DNA of 64,000 nt from Phoronis australis (lineage: Eukaryota > Phoronida > Phoronidae), in the NCBI GenBank assembly GCA_002633005.1, contig NMRA01000152.1:169182-233181 (forward strand). Reading direction: 5' to 3'. Positions within the stretch are counted from its first letter, which is position 1. Every line of letters begins with the position of its first letter. The notes under the pieces are model-generated. The model had not been told where the DNA came from. It saw nothing but the letters and a program-made list of their open reading frames with translations, and did no database searches. A program made the translations under genes and the position numbers. Of the stretch, positions 24,905 through 37,500 are shown in pieces.

Positions 24905-25045
24905 CGTGCCTTCGAGATTTTTCGTCAATGCAATAAAATTCACACGATGAGCGATGTATAGCGTGGATGGATCCCGAAAGGTAGCGAGTAAACAGAAAGT
25001 TTCACTTGAGGATTTTGATAGCGTAACTGCCATCCTCGTCAACAG

Positions 25046-25182
25046 GTGAGTCATTATCGTCGTCACCACCATTGTCATCACTATCATTGCCAAATCACCA
25101 CTGTCGCAATGAACGTCGTTGAGCTGATCGTTGTCGTCTTCGTGAAAATCATCACCGCCGTCGTTGGCAGAAATCGTCGAAG
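25046..25182 (-). repeat. GAY-rich low-complexity tract, left part
   Basis: The minus strand is dominated by GAC/GAT triplets. Two of its frames are acidic (DSDDNGGDDDNDSPVDEDG and NDGGDDFHEDDNDQLNDVH). It resembles a trinucleotide repeat more than an exon, although a lost acidic exon is possible. Confidence 0.5.
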
Positions 25183-26122
25183 TAGGGGAGACCTGGGCTT
25201 GTTTCATGAAAGTCATGTGAGACAGAGATTTGGTCTTACGCTCCCACTTAGAAAGGTTTAGCCAAGTAACTATGAGTGCACCACAGAAATAATATCTGAG
25301 ACTTTGCACTTTTGCTCAAGTGATATATAATTATTTTTTTCTGAAATAGTTTTAAAACTAAATGTCTGATTTTAAAATGCCTTAAGCCACTTTTCATGAA
25401 CAGAGCTTGGGACCTGTTCGGCCTCGGGGCTTGTCCGGAAATTGGACACATCTGGAGCAAAAACCAAGATACATTTTTCTTGCGACTTGTCACGCAACGT
25501 AACGGATACACTGTGAGTTCAAAATGACTAACTTCAGGAAGTACACATCAGACTATGAATCAAAAGTTCATTTTCTTCCTTTGGTCGCAAATTTCTCGCA
25601 AGATGCCTTAGGTTTCACAAAAATATAGATCAATTTTAATAGAGCAACGTGCTTCAATATCATCATTTCTATTCTTAAAACCTGCAGTGAGCTGCCACGT
25701 CACATTTCTTGCAGGGGACTAGTTCGGCATTTTTGGTAGAGGCGCGCTCGTCCCATAGTTGAGCACGCACACTTTTCAGTCCATGCCGTTTTACAGACTC
25801 CTATTAATACTATCATGTTCAATTGTTCTTGGTAGAAATGTAATTCTTAAATATTTCAATACTGAGATTGTCCAAAGATAACGGGAGTAGCCTAGAAGTC
25901 ATACGCCAGGGGTTGCACGGTCTTGCCCCACCGTGGGGCAAGTTTGACATTTTGGACCTGATTACTTCGAATGCAAGTTGCACTGCTGTAATTGCAATAA
26001 AATCATCATTTGCATATCGCAAAAGTTTCCCTGAAATTTCAAATACATAAAATGAATCCGAGAGACTTGTCAAAAAATTATATTTTTCGAAAATGGGGAC
26101 GAACAAGCCACGGTCTCCCCTA
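25183..26122. mobile_element. TA-flanked inverted-repeat element, 940 bp
   Basis: The left end TAGGGGAGACCTGGGCTTGTT and the inverse of the right end, TAGGGGAGACCGTGGCTTGTT, match over about 20 bp with small differences. TA at both ends could be the target duplication, as in Tc1/mariner and some other superfamilies. The interior contains a further GACCGTGGGGCAAGTTT-like motif near 25918-25950. No transposase frame is visible, so it is non-autonomous. Confidence 0.6.
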
Positions 26123-26215
26123 TTAGGCTACTGCAACAACCATCACTCTCATCAACATCACTGTCCCCAATTTCATCGCCGTCGTCGTCCTCGTCGTCGT
26201 TCATCATTTTAGCAG
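26123..26215 (-). repeat. GAY-rich low-complexity tract, right part
   Basis: The minus strand encodes NDDEDDDGDEIGDSDVDESD in one frame. It directly abuts the inverted-repeat element, with similar GAY-rich DNA on the other side. The element therefore appears to have split one tract. Confidence 0.5.
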
Positions 26216-28299
26216 TCGCTGGTAGGACTATCATTGCACACCCTCCGCCATCATGCAGCTGAGCTGATACCCCGCAGCTGAGGCTTAATACGTGACAACA
26301 AGCCAGTTCCACTTCTGGGTCTACCGAGAATCCAGGCTTTACGTTACCAAGTAATTGAGTGCGAAACTTACCTTTGAATTGTGCTTACTGGTCTTCCTTG
26401 TAATAAATTGTTTTCGTGCAAGTCTGGTTTGCAGTTCGTTTTCACTTTGAGTTAGAACTTTATGCTGAAGTGGAGATTTGACGCATTGCTAAATCAGCGC
26501 TTGAAGATCGGGCGCAAGTTGCTCTACCTCAAACCCTGGTGACAAAATTGACACCACAGTGCTAAACTCGTTCCGCGTCAACATAGTTGCGCCGTGTCAA
26601 GTCGCTCCGGGTCTTTAATTTGGAGACAGTTTGTACAAAATTGAATAATAATTCGACTGATTGTATTTCGGAGCCCGGGGTCTAAAGTTTCCAAAGTGGA
26701 AAGCGAACGCAAAATTATTTTTGACATTTCCCGTTTTACTTTAATAAAAATTCAAGATAGTATCTGTTATTCTGCTATCGATTACATGATTTACGCAGGT
26801 GAATGTCTAGTCCACATTCGCACAACTGACAAATAAATTCAAACTACAAACTCGAGTAAAGATTCCAGTAAAAACTCGAAATTTCAGACTTCAAACTACA
26901 TTTGCATTAGTTAATGGTGGGTCAACAAATTCGAACTAATTAAGCCATGATTAGAATGTAATCCACGAAATCTATACTATTTTGAAGAACATCAAAATAA
27001 AGCACTTCGTTAAGATACAACGGAAAATGTAAAAAAATCGAAGCATATACCCCGGGACCACGTCTCCCTTTAAAACTCTGAGGCCCAACGGCGGTGTAGC
27101 ATTTTTTCGTCCTCGTCAGTGAAAATGACTTCCTAACTTAAAGCCGTTCCTACGTGGAAAATGCCCTCGAGTCGCTTTTTCAAGGGGGACGGTCTAAATT
27201 AAATTGTCGGCAAGCTGCACAATTTCAGGCCGTTTAAAGTTGATAAAGCAATGGAACGATCACATATTAATATCCCGCCGCGTTGGAATTTCATGGAGAA
27301 AACGAAAGGTGTCTTGTCGTGCGCACGGCGTGCCGTTTTGTGCGCCGAGTAGCTAAAGAACAACGAACTGCTAGTTCTTTGTTGACGGTATAGAAATCCC
27401 TCGTAATCTGAGAAACAAACAATTAGAGACCAAATTAGGCCCCCTAACGGTAAATGGTCTAAATGATCCGTCGGCTTGGACGGAACGCTGGTTTTAACAT
27501 AGTCGTTGCGCTATAAATTTATAGGTATTTTGTCCTGTGGTCAATGTTGTTGTAATTTTCAAGCACCGTAATTCGCAACTAACTAATAACGGGCCCTTGA
27601 AGCTTCACAAAATCTTTTGTAGCAAAGAATGAACTCGGGAGAAATGTTCGATGGCCGTACGTGAATATCATCGATTTAGCCACGGTGAACTGGCAAGTGA
27701 CGGAACAGGCTGATGTAGGGCTTCTTTTCATTTTGTACGGGTCTGGAATAGTCCTATCCAATTCGTCGCTAAATCTTTCAACAACATTGACGAAACCATT
27801 AGGCCGGCCGGACTTGTGAAAAGTCTTGTTCTTTCACGGGCTGGCCAAACCTCAGTATAGGCCTCATGAAAATTGCGTATTCGAAAATGGTGCATCTGTG
27901 CACCACTTGAGTTCAGGGTAAACGGAATGGAATCCTGACTGCGGGAAATATTACGAGACTGAGCCAGTGAAAGGCCTAATTCGCTTCAGGTTAGAAAATG
28001 ACACGGCAAATTGAAACTTTTTAAAGCTTCAATTCTCTCAACTGTGCTGGTGCTTGGCACCGAACTTGCAATGCCAGTTGAGTATTAGCTGAAGAGACCT
28101 CTAGTGGATATTTGTTTGCTCTAAGCCCCAGATTCACTTCTGTAAAGAGTTGGGCATGCATGACGTGCATCAACTATAGCACTACTACACGCAAACACAT
28201 CAACTATTGTACTTTGAAACTTGCCTCAGGTAGGCTTTTCTTGAGCTGAGACTGAATATTGTTGGGCAAATACAAACAACTCTGCTCTGCTCGAAGCCC
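26216..28299. other. Intergenic region upstream of INTU
   Basis: No supported exon. It contains short AT- and GA-rich stretches only. The INTU promoter presumably lies at its right end. Confidence 0.4.
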
Positions 28300-28305
28300 G
28301 GATGT

Positions 28306-28320
28306 TACAAGATGGCGGTT
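28306..28320 (+). promoter_or_regulatory. YY1-like element near the INTU transcription start
   Basis: TACAAGATGGCGGTT matches the YY1 consensus CAAnATGGCGGC except for its last base. YY1 sites of this form often sit just downstream of animal transcription start sites. The ATG inside opens an upstream frame of 11 codons ending at TAG (28345-28347), before the INTU start at 28430. Assignment is by motif and position only. Confidence 0.4.
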
Positions 28321-28429
28321 GTTTATGGTCGCGTAGTGTTACGGTAGCGAGTCTAACTTCTGTTTTAATGGCCTTGACGGTCACAGAGGTTTACCAAAAA
28401 CTGCACCTTCTATCCTGTTTCGTCGTCGA

Positions 28430-28509
28430 ATGGATGCAGAAGAGTATTGTTTTGAGGACGTTGTTGACGACTATTTTTCGTCTTCCGAATTCGACTCTGA
28501 CGACAACAG
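28430..28509 (+). CDS. INTU: INTU exon 1
   Basis: Encodes the acidic N-terminus through [10 protein letters not shown]. It ends with two bases of a serine codon at donor ACAG|GTGCTC, which is not a strong site. The start is the first in-frame ATG. The acidic Glu/Asp/Ser opening matches the N-terminal character of vertebrate INTU. Confidence 0.88.
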
Positions 28510-31500
28510 GTGCTCATCTGCTCTCAACTCGACTCAACTCACTCAAGTCAAGTCGACACTTGACTTGTGTTGCTTAGTTTCTGTTCACTTGACACGATAT
28601 CTCACATGTTGTGACTGAACTTAGAATGGCACCTGATCTCAAGATCATTTATTCTTGAATTTGGAATCCCTAGTTCACTGTCAAGCAATTTCAATATTAA
28701 ACAAATTGGAGGTTTCATTTTCAAATTTATGTAGGCATTGTAGGCTGGATGGAAATAGTGTTGATTTTAAAACGATGAAGAATTTTTTGCAACACTTTTG
28801 TCACAGTGTGAAAGGAATATCTGAACAGTTAATCAAGTACTGTTTATCAAATAAAAGAAAGTCGTAAGTTTTGTTATGCCAAGACAGATTAGCTAAAATT
28901 GTAATTTTCTTAACATGTGTTTTGATTTGAAGCTGTGCAGTTTTTTTACAAACATGCCAACTTGCTTAATCTTATGATTGCCTGAACTCGGGTATTGTTT
29001 GAGGTTTATGCACCACTTCTTGACTTTTTAGCTTCTCTAAATGCTTATCTCTTTGCATTTGTTTGGATTTGGCTTATGAATAAGTCTTGTTTTTAAGGCT
29101 GTTCTTTCGTCAGATTTTGTCGTAACGTCACTGAGCACTACTGTGACAATTTAGGACACAAGATGATGGACATAAATTTAATTTACTCATTTATTTATAA
29201 AAAGATATGTAGCATCAAACGAATGCATTACCATGTTCAAGATCTGTACTATAGCTCTCAGAAAAAAAATATTTTGAAAAATGATGGCATGGGCAACAAT
29301 GTTACAGGACTTTGAAAACAAAAAAAGGTAATTTTAGCAATTATTTTTGTCTGAAATTGGTGAGAATTTACCGTAACATAAACATAACAGCTGGTAAAAA
29401 AGTTATCCTTTAAACTATCAGCAACGTTTATAAAGAAAAAATTGAGAACTGAATAGAAACTCCTGAGGGTCTTGTAAACATAAGCTTGAAGTTCCAAACT
29501 GAACCTGTGATGTTGCACTGGAGTACATGAAGCATCCACTTGGTCTCTGAACACCCCTGTAGCCAATGGTCCTCACTGCAAATAATAACATTTAGTTAGT
29601 TTCGTCCAAAAAGAAACTTTTTAATCTTTGCAGATAGTACAAGGCTGATCCTGGAATTTAATGACTGTAATCGTTGCATGTTATTCTTTTTCTTTCAGTG
29701 ATGCTTGTGGTATACCAATACGTGGGCCACAGTTCACAGTCATATTTTAGCAGTTTTATCATGCCAAACTCCTGCTTAACTTTAATTTCTGTTCTTTTCC
29801 TAGTGGCTTTGAACCTGCCTGGGCTGGTGACGTGACTACAAAGGGGGATTTGTTTTTTGTTGATTCGCGTACAGCTGAGCCCAGTGAAGAACAAGAGAGT
29901 TTGGCCGACAACAACAACCGTGAGAAGGAGATACTAGATGGCAGCAGTGGTGACAAACTGCGTCAAAAAAAGGGATTGAATAAACTAAAAGGATTTATCA
30001 AAAAGAGTGTGTCAAAAGACAGCTTAGAGTCGCATCAAATGAACGGCCATGTGTTGACTGTCGTGAAGGAAGTGATATTGTTAGTGGATCCTGGTCGTCA
30101 TAACTATGGTCGCCGAGCAACGTTATGCGAGTCTTTGTTTGGAATTATTCCTCGGCATTATGCGCAGAATGCATTGAGTAAACCGCAAGAGGACGTGCAA
30201 TCCAAGGATGGAAGAATCATTGTGCAGGGTCTTGTACCAGGGGGAGAGGCTCTCAAATCCGGACAAGTCCAGTTGGGTAAGCACAGGGACATAGGAGTAT
30301 TGTAATATCAGACTGGATCAAATCCAACTAGGTTAATACTTAGTAACATATTCCAGGCATCCGAAATACATTTGGTTCCATGCACAAGGTTAAACAATTA
30401 GGGTGGCTGAAGAATTCAGAGTGTGCTGTGTTTGTGTGAGCTAATTACATGCATTTTGGAAACTGATGTGAGCATTCACAAAGTTATGTTTCTTTAAAGG
30501 AGAATGCCACCCGATTTAGCTAGTCTTTTTTACAGTCTTAATCGGTCTGTATCCACATCACCTCTTATACAGTAGACCTCACCTTGCCGAGAGGTGTCGC
30601 GTTAACCTGTGAGGAAGGTGAGAAACGACACAGCGACGTCAGTGGTTCATCTGTTAAATGCTGCTATATTGCGGTGCATCATTCCCGCTTGTCCAAACTA
30701 GGAAGCTGCGAAGAAAGCGGATATATTGTTTTTTCGATTTCCTCGAGAGTCCGAAATGCTTAGGAAGTAGCTCGCGGTAGTGAAGAATGAAAAGTAGGCT
30801 GTTAGTAGCAAGTAGCCGTGAAACATCTCCGTGTCAGTGGCCGGCATTTCATCGACAGTGATTTCTCTGACGAATTCCAGCTTACCAAAGAACTATCCAT
30901 ACATTCCGTTGCCTACATGTTCACGGCGCATCTGCTAGTATCTCTTGATCAGTGCATTCCGGTTCGAACTGATAGCCTGTGAAACCTAACGATCCGACCC
31001 GTGAAATTTTTGTCGGATGAGCTCTCGACTAAGTCGGGATTGGTGCCGGGCGAGTTGCCATGTAGACGTTTATTATTCTGCATTTTGTTTCAAAATGAAC
31101 TATTCTCACCCTAACCAATGCTTATATAAAAGTGAAACAAAGTCGTCTGTTTCATTAGATACAATTTGTAATGCCTTTGGAGTATTCGTGAGTGCAAATG
31201 TTTTGAGAAGCCAGTAATGAATAAAGCGCTGCGTTACCGGCTTTAGATGCAATGAAGGTAACTGACCAGGCAGGCAGGCACCAAGGCCATGTGAGCGTAT
31301 GCTAATTCAGTGCTTGCAGACAGCTGTTGTGAAACAATAACTCGATTTTATATGCTATGGTCACATGTTAGGGTAATCTTTATTTAGATACACAAATACA
31401 TTTATTTATTCAAATTATTTTTACTATACAACCTTTGCCCTGACTGTTCTGTGGAAGGGGAACCTGACTTCGCGGCCCCCGACAAGTAAGTTTCATGGCT

Positions 31501-34500
31501 AATTCACCTAAATAATTACGGGCATATTATTTCTTTGGCTCACTATTATAGTATTTTTGTTACTGGAGGTTTAGTTTCCAACTTAAGCTGGTTTATGTTC
31601 GTGATGTCCTGTCCCGACGGCCGCCATACCGTGAATAATACGCTTACAAGGAAGTCACACCTTTCTAAAGATATGCGGGAATTTTCACCGTTCGTCCTTC
31701 GGAGTGACTTTTACCAGGATCAAAGAGAGTCAGATACAGTTGTGATGACCGCATTGCCCGATGCGAGCAAGACCCAATTAAGTGTAATTACCCGACCATA
31801 AACTGTATTAAACATCTCTGACTGTACATGATGGCGAATTTTCAAAATGCATTAACCACTAATTTTCGTTAAAAATGAAAACAACACGGCGATATTCAGC
31901 TGGAAAAAAACCACCAAGTACGGTTTTCGATTTTTAAAAATCGATGAACTAATAATCTAACAACTACAACCATTGGGTATGATGAAATAAACTATGGCGC
32001 GTATTGATATACTCGGTGGATATACAAACACTGATCAGCATTAACATGGTTTCATTTTTTAATATTCTTTAAAACTCGTTTAATCAGATTTTTGACCAGG
32101 AAACAGGTGTACTTAACTTTTGCCCATTTTTCATTTTTTATTACTGACAAAGAGCTAAAATAGTTATATAGTCAGTGCCACCAAAATTGTCTAAAGATTC
32201 CAAGTCTTCGGTTCTAGTTATCACCATATTTGCACTTTTGTATATATTTTATGATTTGAGTTCTAATAAAGATTAAACTTTAATGGCACGTGAAATGTTT
32301 AGTGTAGGCCTACCTGTAATGTGGAAAGTTCAGGGATGGGCTCACAATAAACTTAACTAATTAAGTTTCGCTGGCGATCAAAATGTACCACAGTTTTGGT
32401 ACTTAAAGTTTAAAACTTAGATTAAAAGTTATCAACCCATTCCCGGTAAGAAAAAAAACAAGTGAGCAGAAGCATTAAAAATTAAATAACGAAAATCAAT
32501 ATGAAACATATTGTTCCTTTGGGAAGTGGCCCTTTGTGAAGATAAACACATGTTAACCTTTTTAGTCATTGTGTAATATTTATAATGTACCAAGTTAAAA
32601 CTGCTCTCCAGAGTTGCAGGCTGTAACGCTGCAAATGTCAGAGAAAACCTAATTGGAAGTACTAACAAAAACATTGTTAAAACAGTGATGCTAGCAATTA
32701 CCTTTCCACTTCATTAGCTCAGATGTACATCAATACAAAGGGCTTGCTGAATAGGCATTGTAAAAGTTGTCTGGGGCTAAGGGACTCTGAGGGGTGACCA
32801 ATGTAAGCCAGAAATTCTCCAGATGGCGACGGACCTGATCGGGTTCATAACCACTGGCGGGGAGTAACAAGCGTTTTGTGTGTTTGGAACTGAAAAAATC
32901 GCAAGTCTTAAAGGATAACACACAGCTGTGTTCCCCCGTCTGTATTTCACGGAAAAATGATTCGAATTTATCACCAAACAGATCCAAACTCCCGTGATGG
33001 ACCATGATAATTTGGCCTTGGCTACCGAACTCTGTAGCCTAGTACGGTACGTTCAAATACCTACAAATCCGTAACAGTGAAATAAAACAATCACGTTTGT
33101 TCAAGAACTCGATGTATTTGTAAGGGATTTACATTGACTTTTGATGATTTATTGATGTAAAACGATGAATCCAACCGACAAATTGACACCAGTAAGCGTG
33201 TTGTGATCGGCTGAACAGACTGCGTTCGAACTGATTACGTCATTGGTTAATTTCAACACCTCCGTCTGCCGTTAGGTGTCAGGTAAAACACCTGAACTTG
33301 TTGTTATCGAGTGGAACTACTCGATCTAAATTGATACAAAATAGGTTGTTTTTTGGGTGGCATTCTCCTTTAAGGAAACAAACCTCTCAACTGTACGAGT
33401 GGAAGGCGGACTTGTTTAACAGAGAATAGGCCTTAAAAAGTAAAAGAATATTCTAGGGAAGGAAATTGATTTTAGGTGAAGGGCATTAGTCTGTATGAAT
33501 ACTAGTACTCTACTACACAGAGATTTGCTACTTTCTCTTTATCCTGGGCATTTGTCCTGAAGTGTAGGAACCTGTCAGAACATTTTGAAAATAAGCCCAA
33601 CAAAATTCACCAGTGCCGTATGGCAACCAAACTTTAGCCCAAATTGATCTGCAATAGAGAAAACGAACAACTTCCGAATAGAGTGGTTCTTTGCCTCGAA
33701 TCATGAAGTTTGTGATAAACACGAGGGGCAAAGGGAACACATTCTGTCCTCTGTTCCCATGAATAGATCAGGCAAATTTCTGGATAAAAGTAAAATGAAT
33801 TGGGCGTTCTGAAAATAAATCGGACCCAGTCCTATAGGAGATGTTTAAAATCTCTGACTTCACGGGGAATAACTACTTCCTTGACTTAACGATTGTAAAT
33901 ATCAGGGTGAGTGGACCAGTACTAGGTACTTGTCATTGATGAAATCTTTAAGGTCTCAAAATTATAGACTAGTGATCAGCCATGGTGTAGAGGGCTCTCT
34001 ACCCCGATACATGGAGACTCACCTGTCATGAAATCTTTGTGGCTGATTACAGCAAGTAGTGGATTATTCATTGACTGTGAACTGCTTTTCAGGTGACTGG
34101 CTTGTCAGTGTTAATGGTCAGCTTGTGACCACTGCCAATGTTGACAACATACTAGTAGAGATTACATCACCGACTGAGGTAAGGCTGACTTGCTAAACAA
34201 GCATTTCAGTGGGAGCTTTTCAAGTAGCAACATGGCGACTGGTCACATGGGATCCGATTCTATTGGGGTCTACAGGACAAGGGAATTTCACTTTAAATTT
34301 GTTTAAAACACATTATGTTTTCTCACATTCACCGAAAAAGGGTCTTGTTACAATTTCAAACATGTTTACCTATGCCACCTGTTGGGATGGAGAAGTACCT
34401 CCTTGTACATCCAGCTGGCTATGTGACTCACTGGTCCCACAAGATCAGCCATTGCTTCCTGAGACTCTCCCATTACAAAGCTAACTGCTGTAGAAATGGT

Positions 34501-37500
34501 GACCAATTAAACCTTACTTCCCCTTTCATTGTATTCAGAAGTATTGAAATACATTGGACTTCTATGGACTAGGTCACTGAAAACATCTTGCGAAGACTCA
34601 CCAACACTTTGTCTGCAGTCATAGGTTGAAAAGTGTTCGCTGTGTTATGGTGATCATTGAACTCCACATTCGTCTGTGCTATCATTGCAAAGTCTTGAAC
34701 TGAACTGATAAATCTCACTGCACTGTGTAACTGATTGGTCCCTGTAGACCTGTGTTGGTATTGTTTTTATTTAAAACAAGATTTCTGTTGATGCTATGCA
34801 GCCCACATTGTATTCAAACATTCTGTTACATAATTTGTTGTTTTTAGACTGGCGCAAAATAAATTCAAGTGTTTACTTACAGTAAATTTGACAAAAGGCC
34901 TATGGAGCCCTGCTACTAAATCACAGCAAGCCCAAGTCTGAGCATAAAACCTTATTCACGCCTTCTAAGCATTAGAGCAATGTAAAATAAACACGTTATC
35001 CCATCTTATAACAAGTGAAAAACCCTATCAGCTAAGGGAACCTGGTCCCCTTGAACAAAGTAGTTTCTACCAGGGGTTTAGTGTTCAATGTTCTTACAAC
35101 AAGCTGCTACTGGGGTACAGCTTGTCTCTCAAGATGAGGTCAGTTTACACGAGGAAAGAATGTGACCACTTATATTTTGGACACCTTCGTCCATCTAGTG
35201 ATGACCATGTGCCGAGGTCATCGCGTCATTTGGCCACGTATCCTGAGCCAGCGGTCAAACGGGTCGCTTGGGGTACGCCAGTCGCTCCACCCTCGTTTGT
35301 CAACATTACTCCCACAATTCCAGTCAGTCGCTCAAATGGTTCTGTCAGCCCTCAGGTAAGGTGGCACATATTGTGAAGTACGCACCTGTTCAGGTACGCT
35401 GTGGTAAAAAGTCTTCAGTCTTAGACAAAATGTGGTGGAAAAGTCAAATTTTACCCAGTCAAATTTCTTAACAAAAATTAATTATTACGAAAATTTTGCT
35501 TCTGATCATTTTAGGATTGTTGTCCTGCAAGGCTATTTTCAAACAATATTGGTTTGGTATGATTTTTAGCATTTGCAGCAGTGGAGCAAGTCTGATAAAA
35601 AGTTTTGAAATATTCCTTTGTCTTAAATTGAAGAATTTTTGCTGCATTTATAACAATTTTGTACTCCACCATACACATTTATTCCATGTGTCAACATGTT
35701 GCTGTCTTTACTCAGGTGAAGTTAAAGTTACAACGTACAGCCAGTGACCAGTCTACGGTGGTCAAGCCTCGTCCAGTGTCTAATGACAACCTGGTTAAGC
35801 TGGTGCGTGGAGACCGACTGGACGCGTACAAAGGAGATTTGTCCCAGCACCCCCATGTGGTGATGTATTTAACACTTGAGGGGACGTCTGAGAACATGCA
35901 GGACAGGGTAGGTGGCAAAAGTCAATGGTTATGCTAGCATTAAATTCTCTTCAATTAGAACTCAAGCTAGGGGAACAAGGAAATTTTATCTCATCAGTTT
36001 TCAACTAAAATAACTTAATGTCCCAAATGTACTGATCAATATAACTTTTTGCCTAAAATGACTTGCCTTGAGAAGCCAACTGATTGGGCATTAACTATTT
36101 GCCAGCTCTTCTCAAGTACGGAAATCACTTTCAATCTGAGTAAAGAACAATCTAACACCAGTCTTGTTATGGNGCAAGTCTGATAAAAAGTTTTGAAATA
36201 TTCCTTTGTCTTAAATTGAAGAATTTTTGCTGCATTTATAACAATTTTGTACTCCACCGTACACATTTATTCCATGTGTCAACATGTTGCTGTCTTTACT
36301 CAGGTGAAGTTAAAGTTACAACGTACAGCCAGTGACCAGTCTACGGTGGTCAAGCCTCGTCCAGTGTCTAATGACAACCTGGTTAAGCTGGTGCGTGGAG
36401 ACCGACTGGACGCGTACAAAGGAGATTTGTCCCAGCACCCCCATGTGGTGATGTATTTAACACTTGAGGGGACGTCTGAGAACATGCAGGACAGGGTAGG
36501 TGGCAAAAGTCAATGGTTATGCTAGCATTAAATTCTCTTCAATTAGAACTCAAGCTAGGGGAACAAGGAAATTTTATCTCATCAGTTTTCAACTAAAATA
36601 AATTAATGTCCCAAATGTAAAAAAAAATAATTGCAGGTGGTCTGATACACGTTGTATCAGACGTGCGCAGGCCTCGCATGTGGGCCCATTGCACTGATCA
36701 CCTGGAAATATTTTTATGCTTTATTGATATATGGTTAAAACCGAGCTGAGTAGCTAGAAACCTGGCTCAAGGGTTTAGCAGTGTGACCTGGTGGGACTTG
36801 AACCCACGACTTCGAGTAAAGAAAGCGGGCACTTATCAACCAGGCCACACTGCCTCCTCGTCCCAAATGTACTGATCAATATAACTTTTTGCCTAAAATG
36901 ACTTGCCTTGAGAAGCCAACTGATTGGGCATTAACTATTTGTCAGCTCTTCCCAAGTACGGAAATCACTTTCAATCTAACAGCAGTCTTGTTATGGTATG
37001 TGGTCTAAATCAAAAGTGATAATTTGATGGAAGGTGAGTTTACTGTAGTTTCGTTCACTACTTGCATGAATTTGCCATTATGCTTGAAAACGGGGTGTTG
37101 TGTCCACAAGCATAATGGTTCCAGCTGATATTTAGAACACGCGTGCTTTCACGTTTACGTTGTTAAAATTTATGTTAAAACGAGGCATTGTGCACAACAA
37201 TCATTTTTGTAGCGCCACCTAGGTGTGTAAGTAGTGAACTGGAATAGCTAGATGACTTTTGTGCGGGCTCTGAGATGTGTGTAGCACGAAGGTAATCTCA
37301 TGTATACTGAATGTATTGCAGGATGATATAGTATACCAGTTTCCAAAAGTAGACAACAAGCTGGTTGAAGTGCGAGGCATGTTCATCACTCTCACACACA
37401 TGTTGGTTGATGTAACCAACAATAATGCCAAAAAGTAAGTCAACGCATTACTTTAAAGTGAACCGATGCAAAAATGTTCAAAAAATATACATGGCTTCTA

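Larger units (their letters stand above)
36174..36996 (+). repeat. Second copy of the duplicated INTU segment
   Basis: Repeats 35586-36172 in the same orientation and ends at CTTGTTATGG, the very sequence at which copy 1 stops. It is longer because of a 240-bp SINE insertion. Contains the second exon 4. Confidence 0.9.

Noticed and set aside
24872-25309. 145-codon minus-strand frame
   Set aside because: Its middle is a GAY trinucleotide tract and its end lies inside an inverted-repeat element. A low-complexity artefact is more likely.
36777-36853. Genuine tRNA gene
   Set aside because: The stem is too long, no regular cloverleaf forms, and it sits inside a 240-bp insert with a target duplication. 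It is a SINE head.
37205-37225. Additional CTCF-like site (GCGCCACCTAGG)
   Set aside because: Two core positions mismatch on the minus strand, which is not better than chance.
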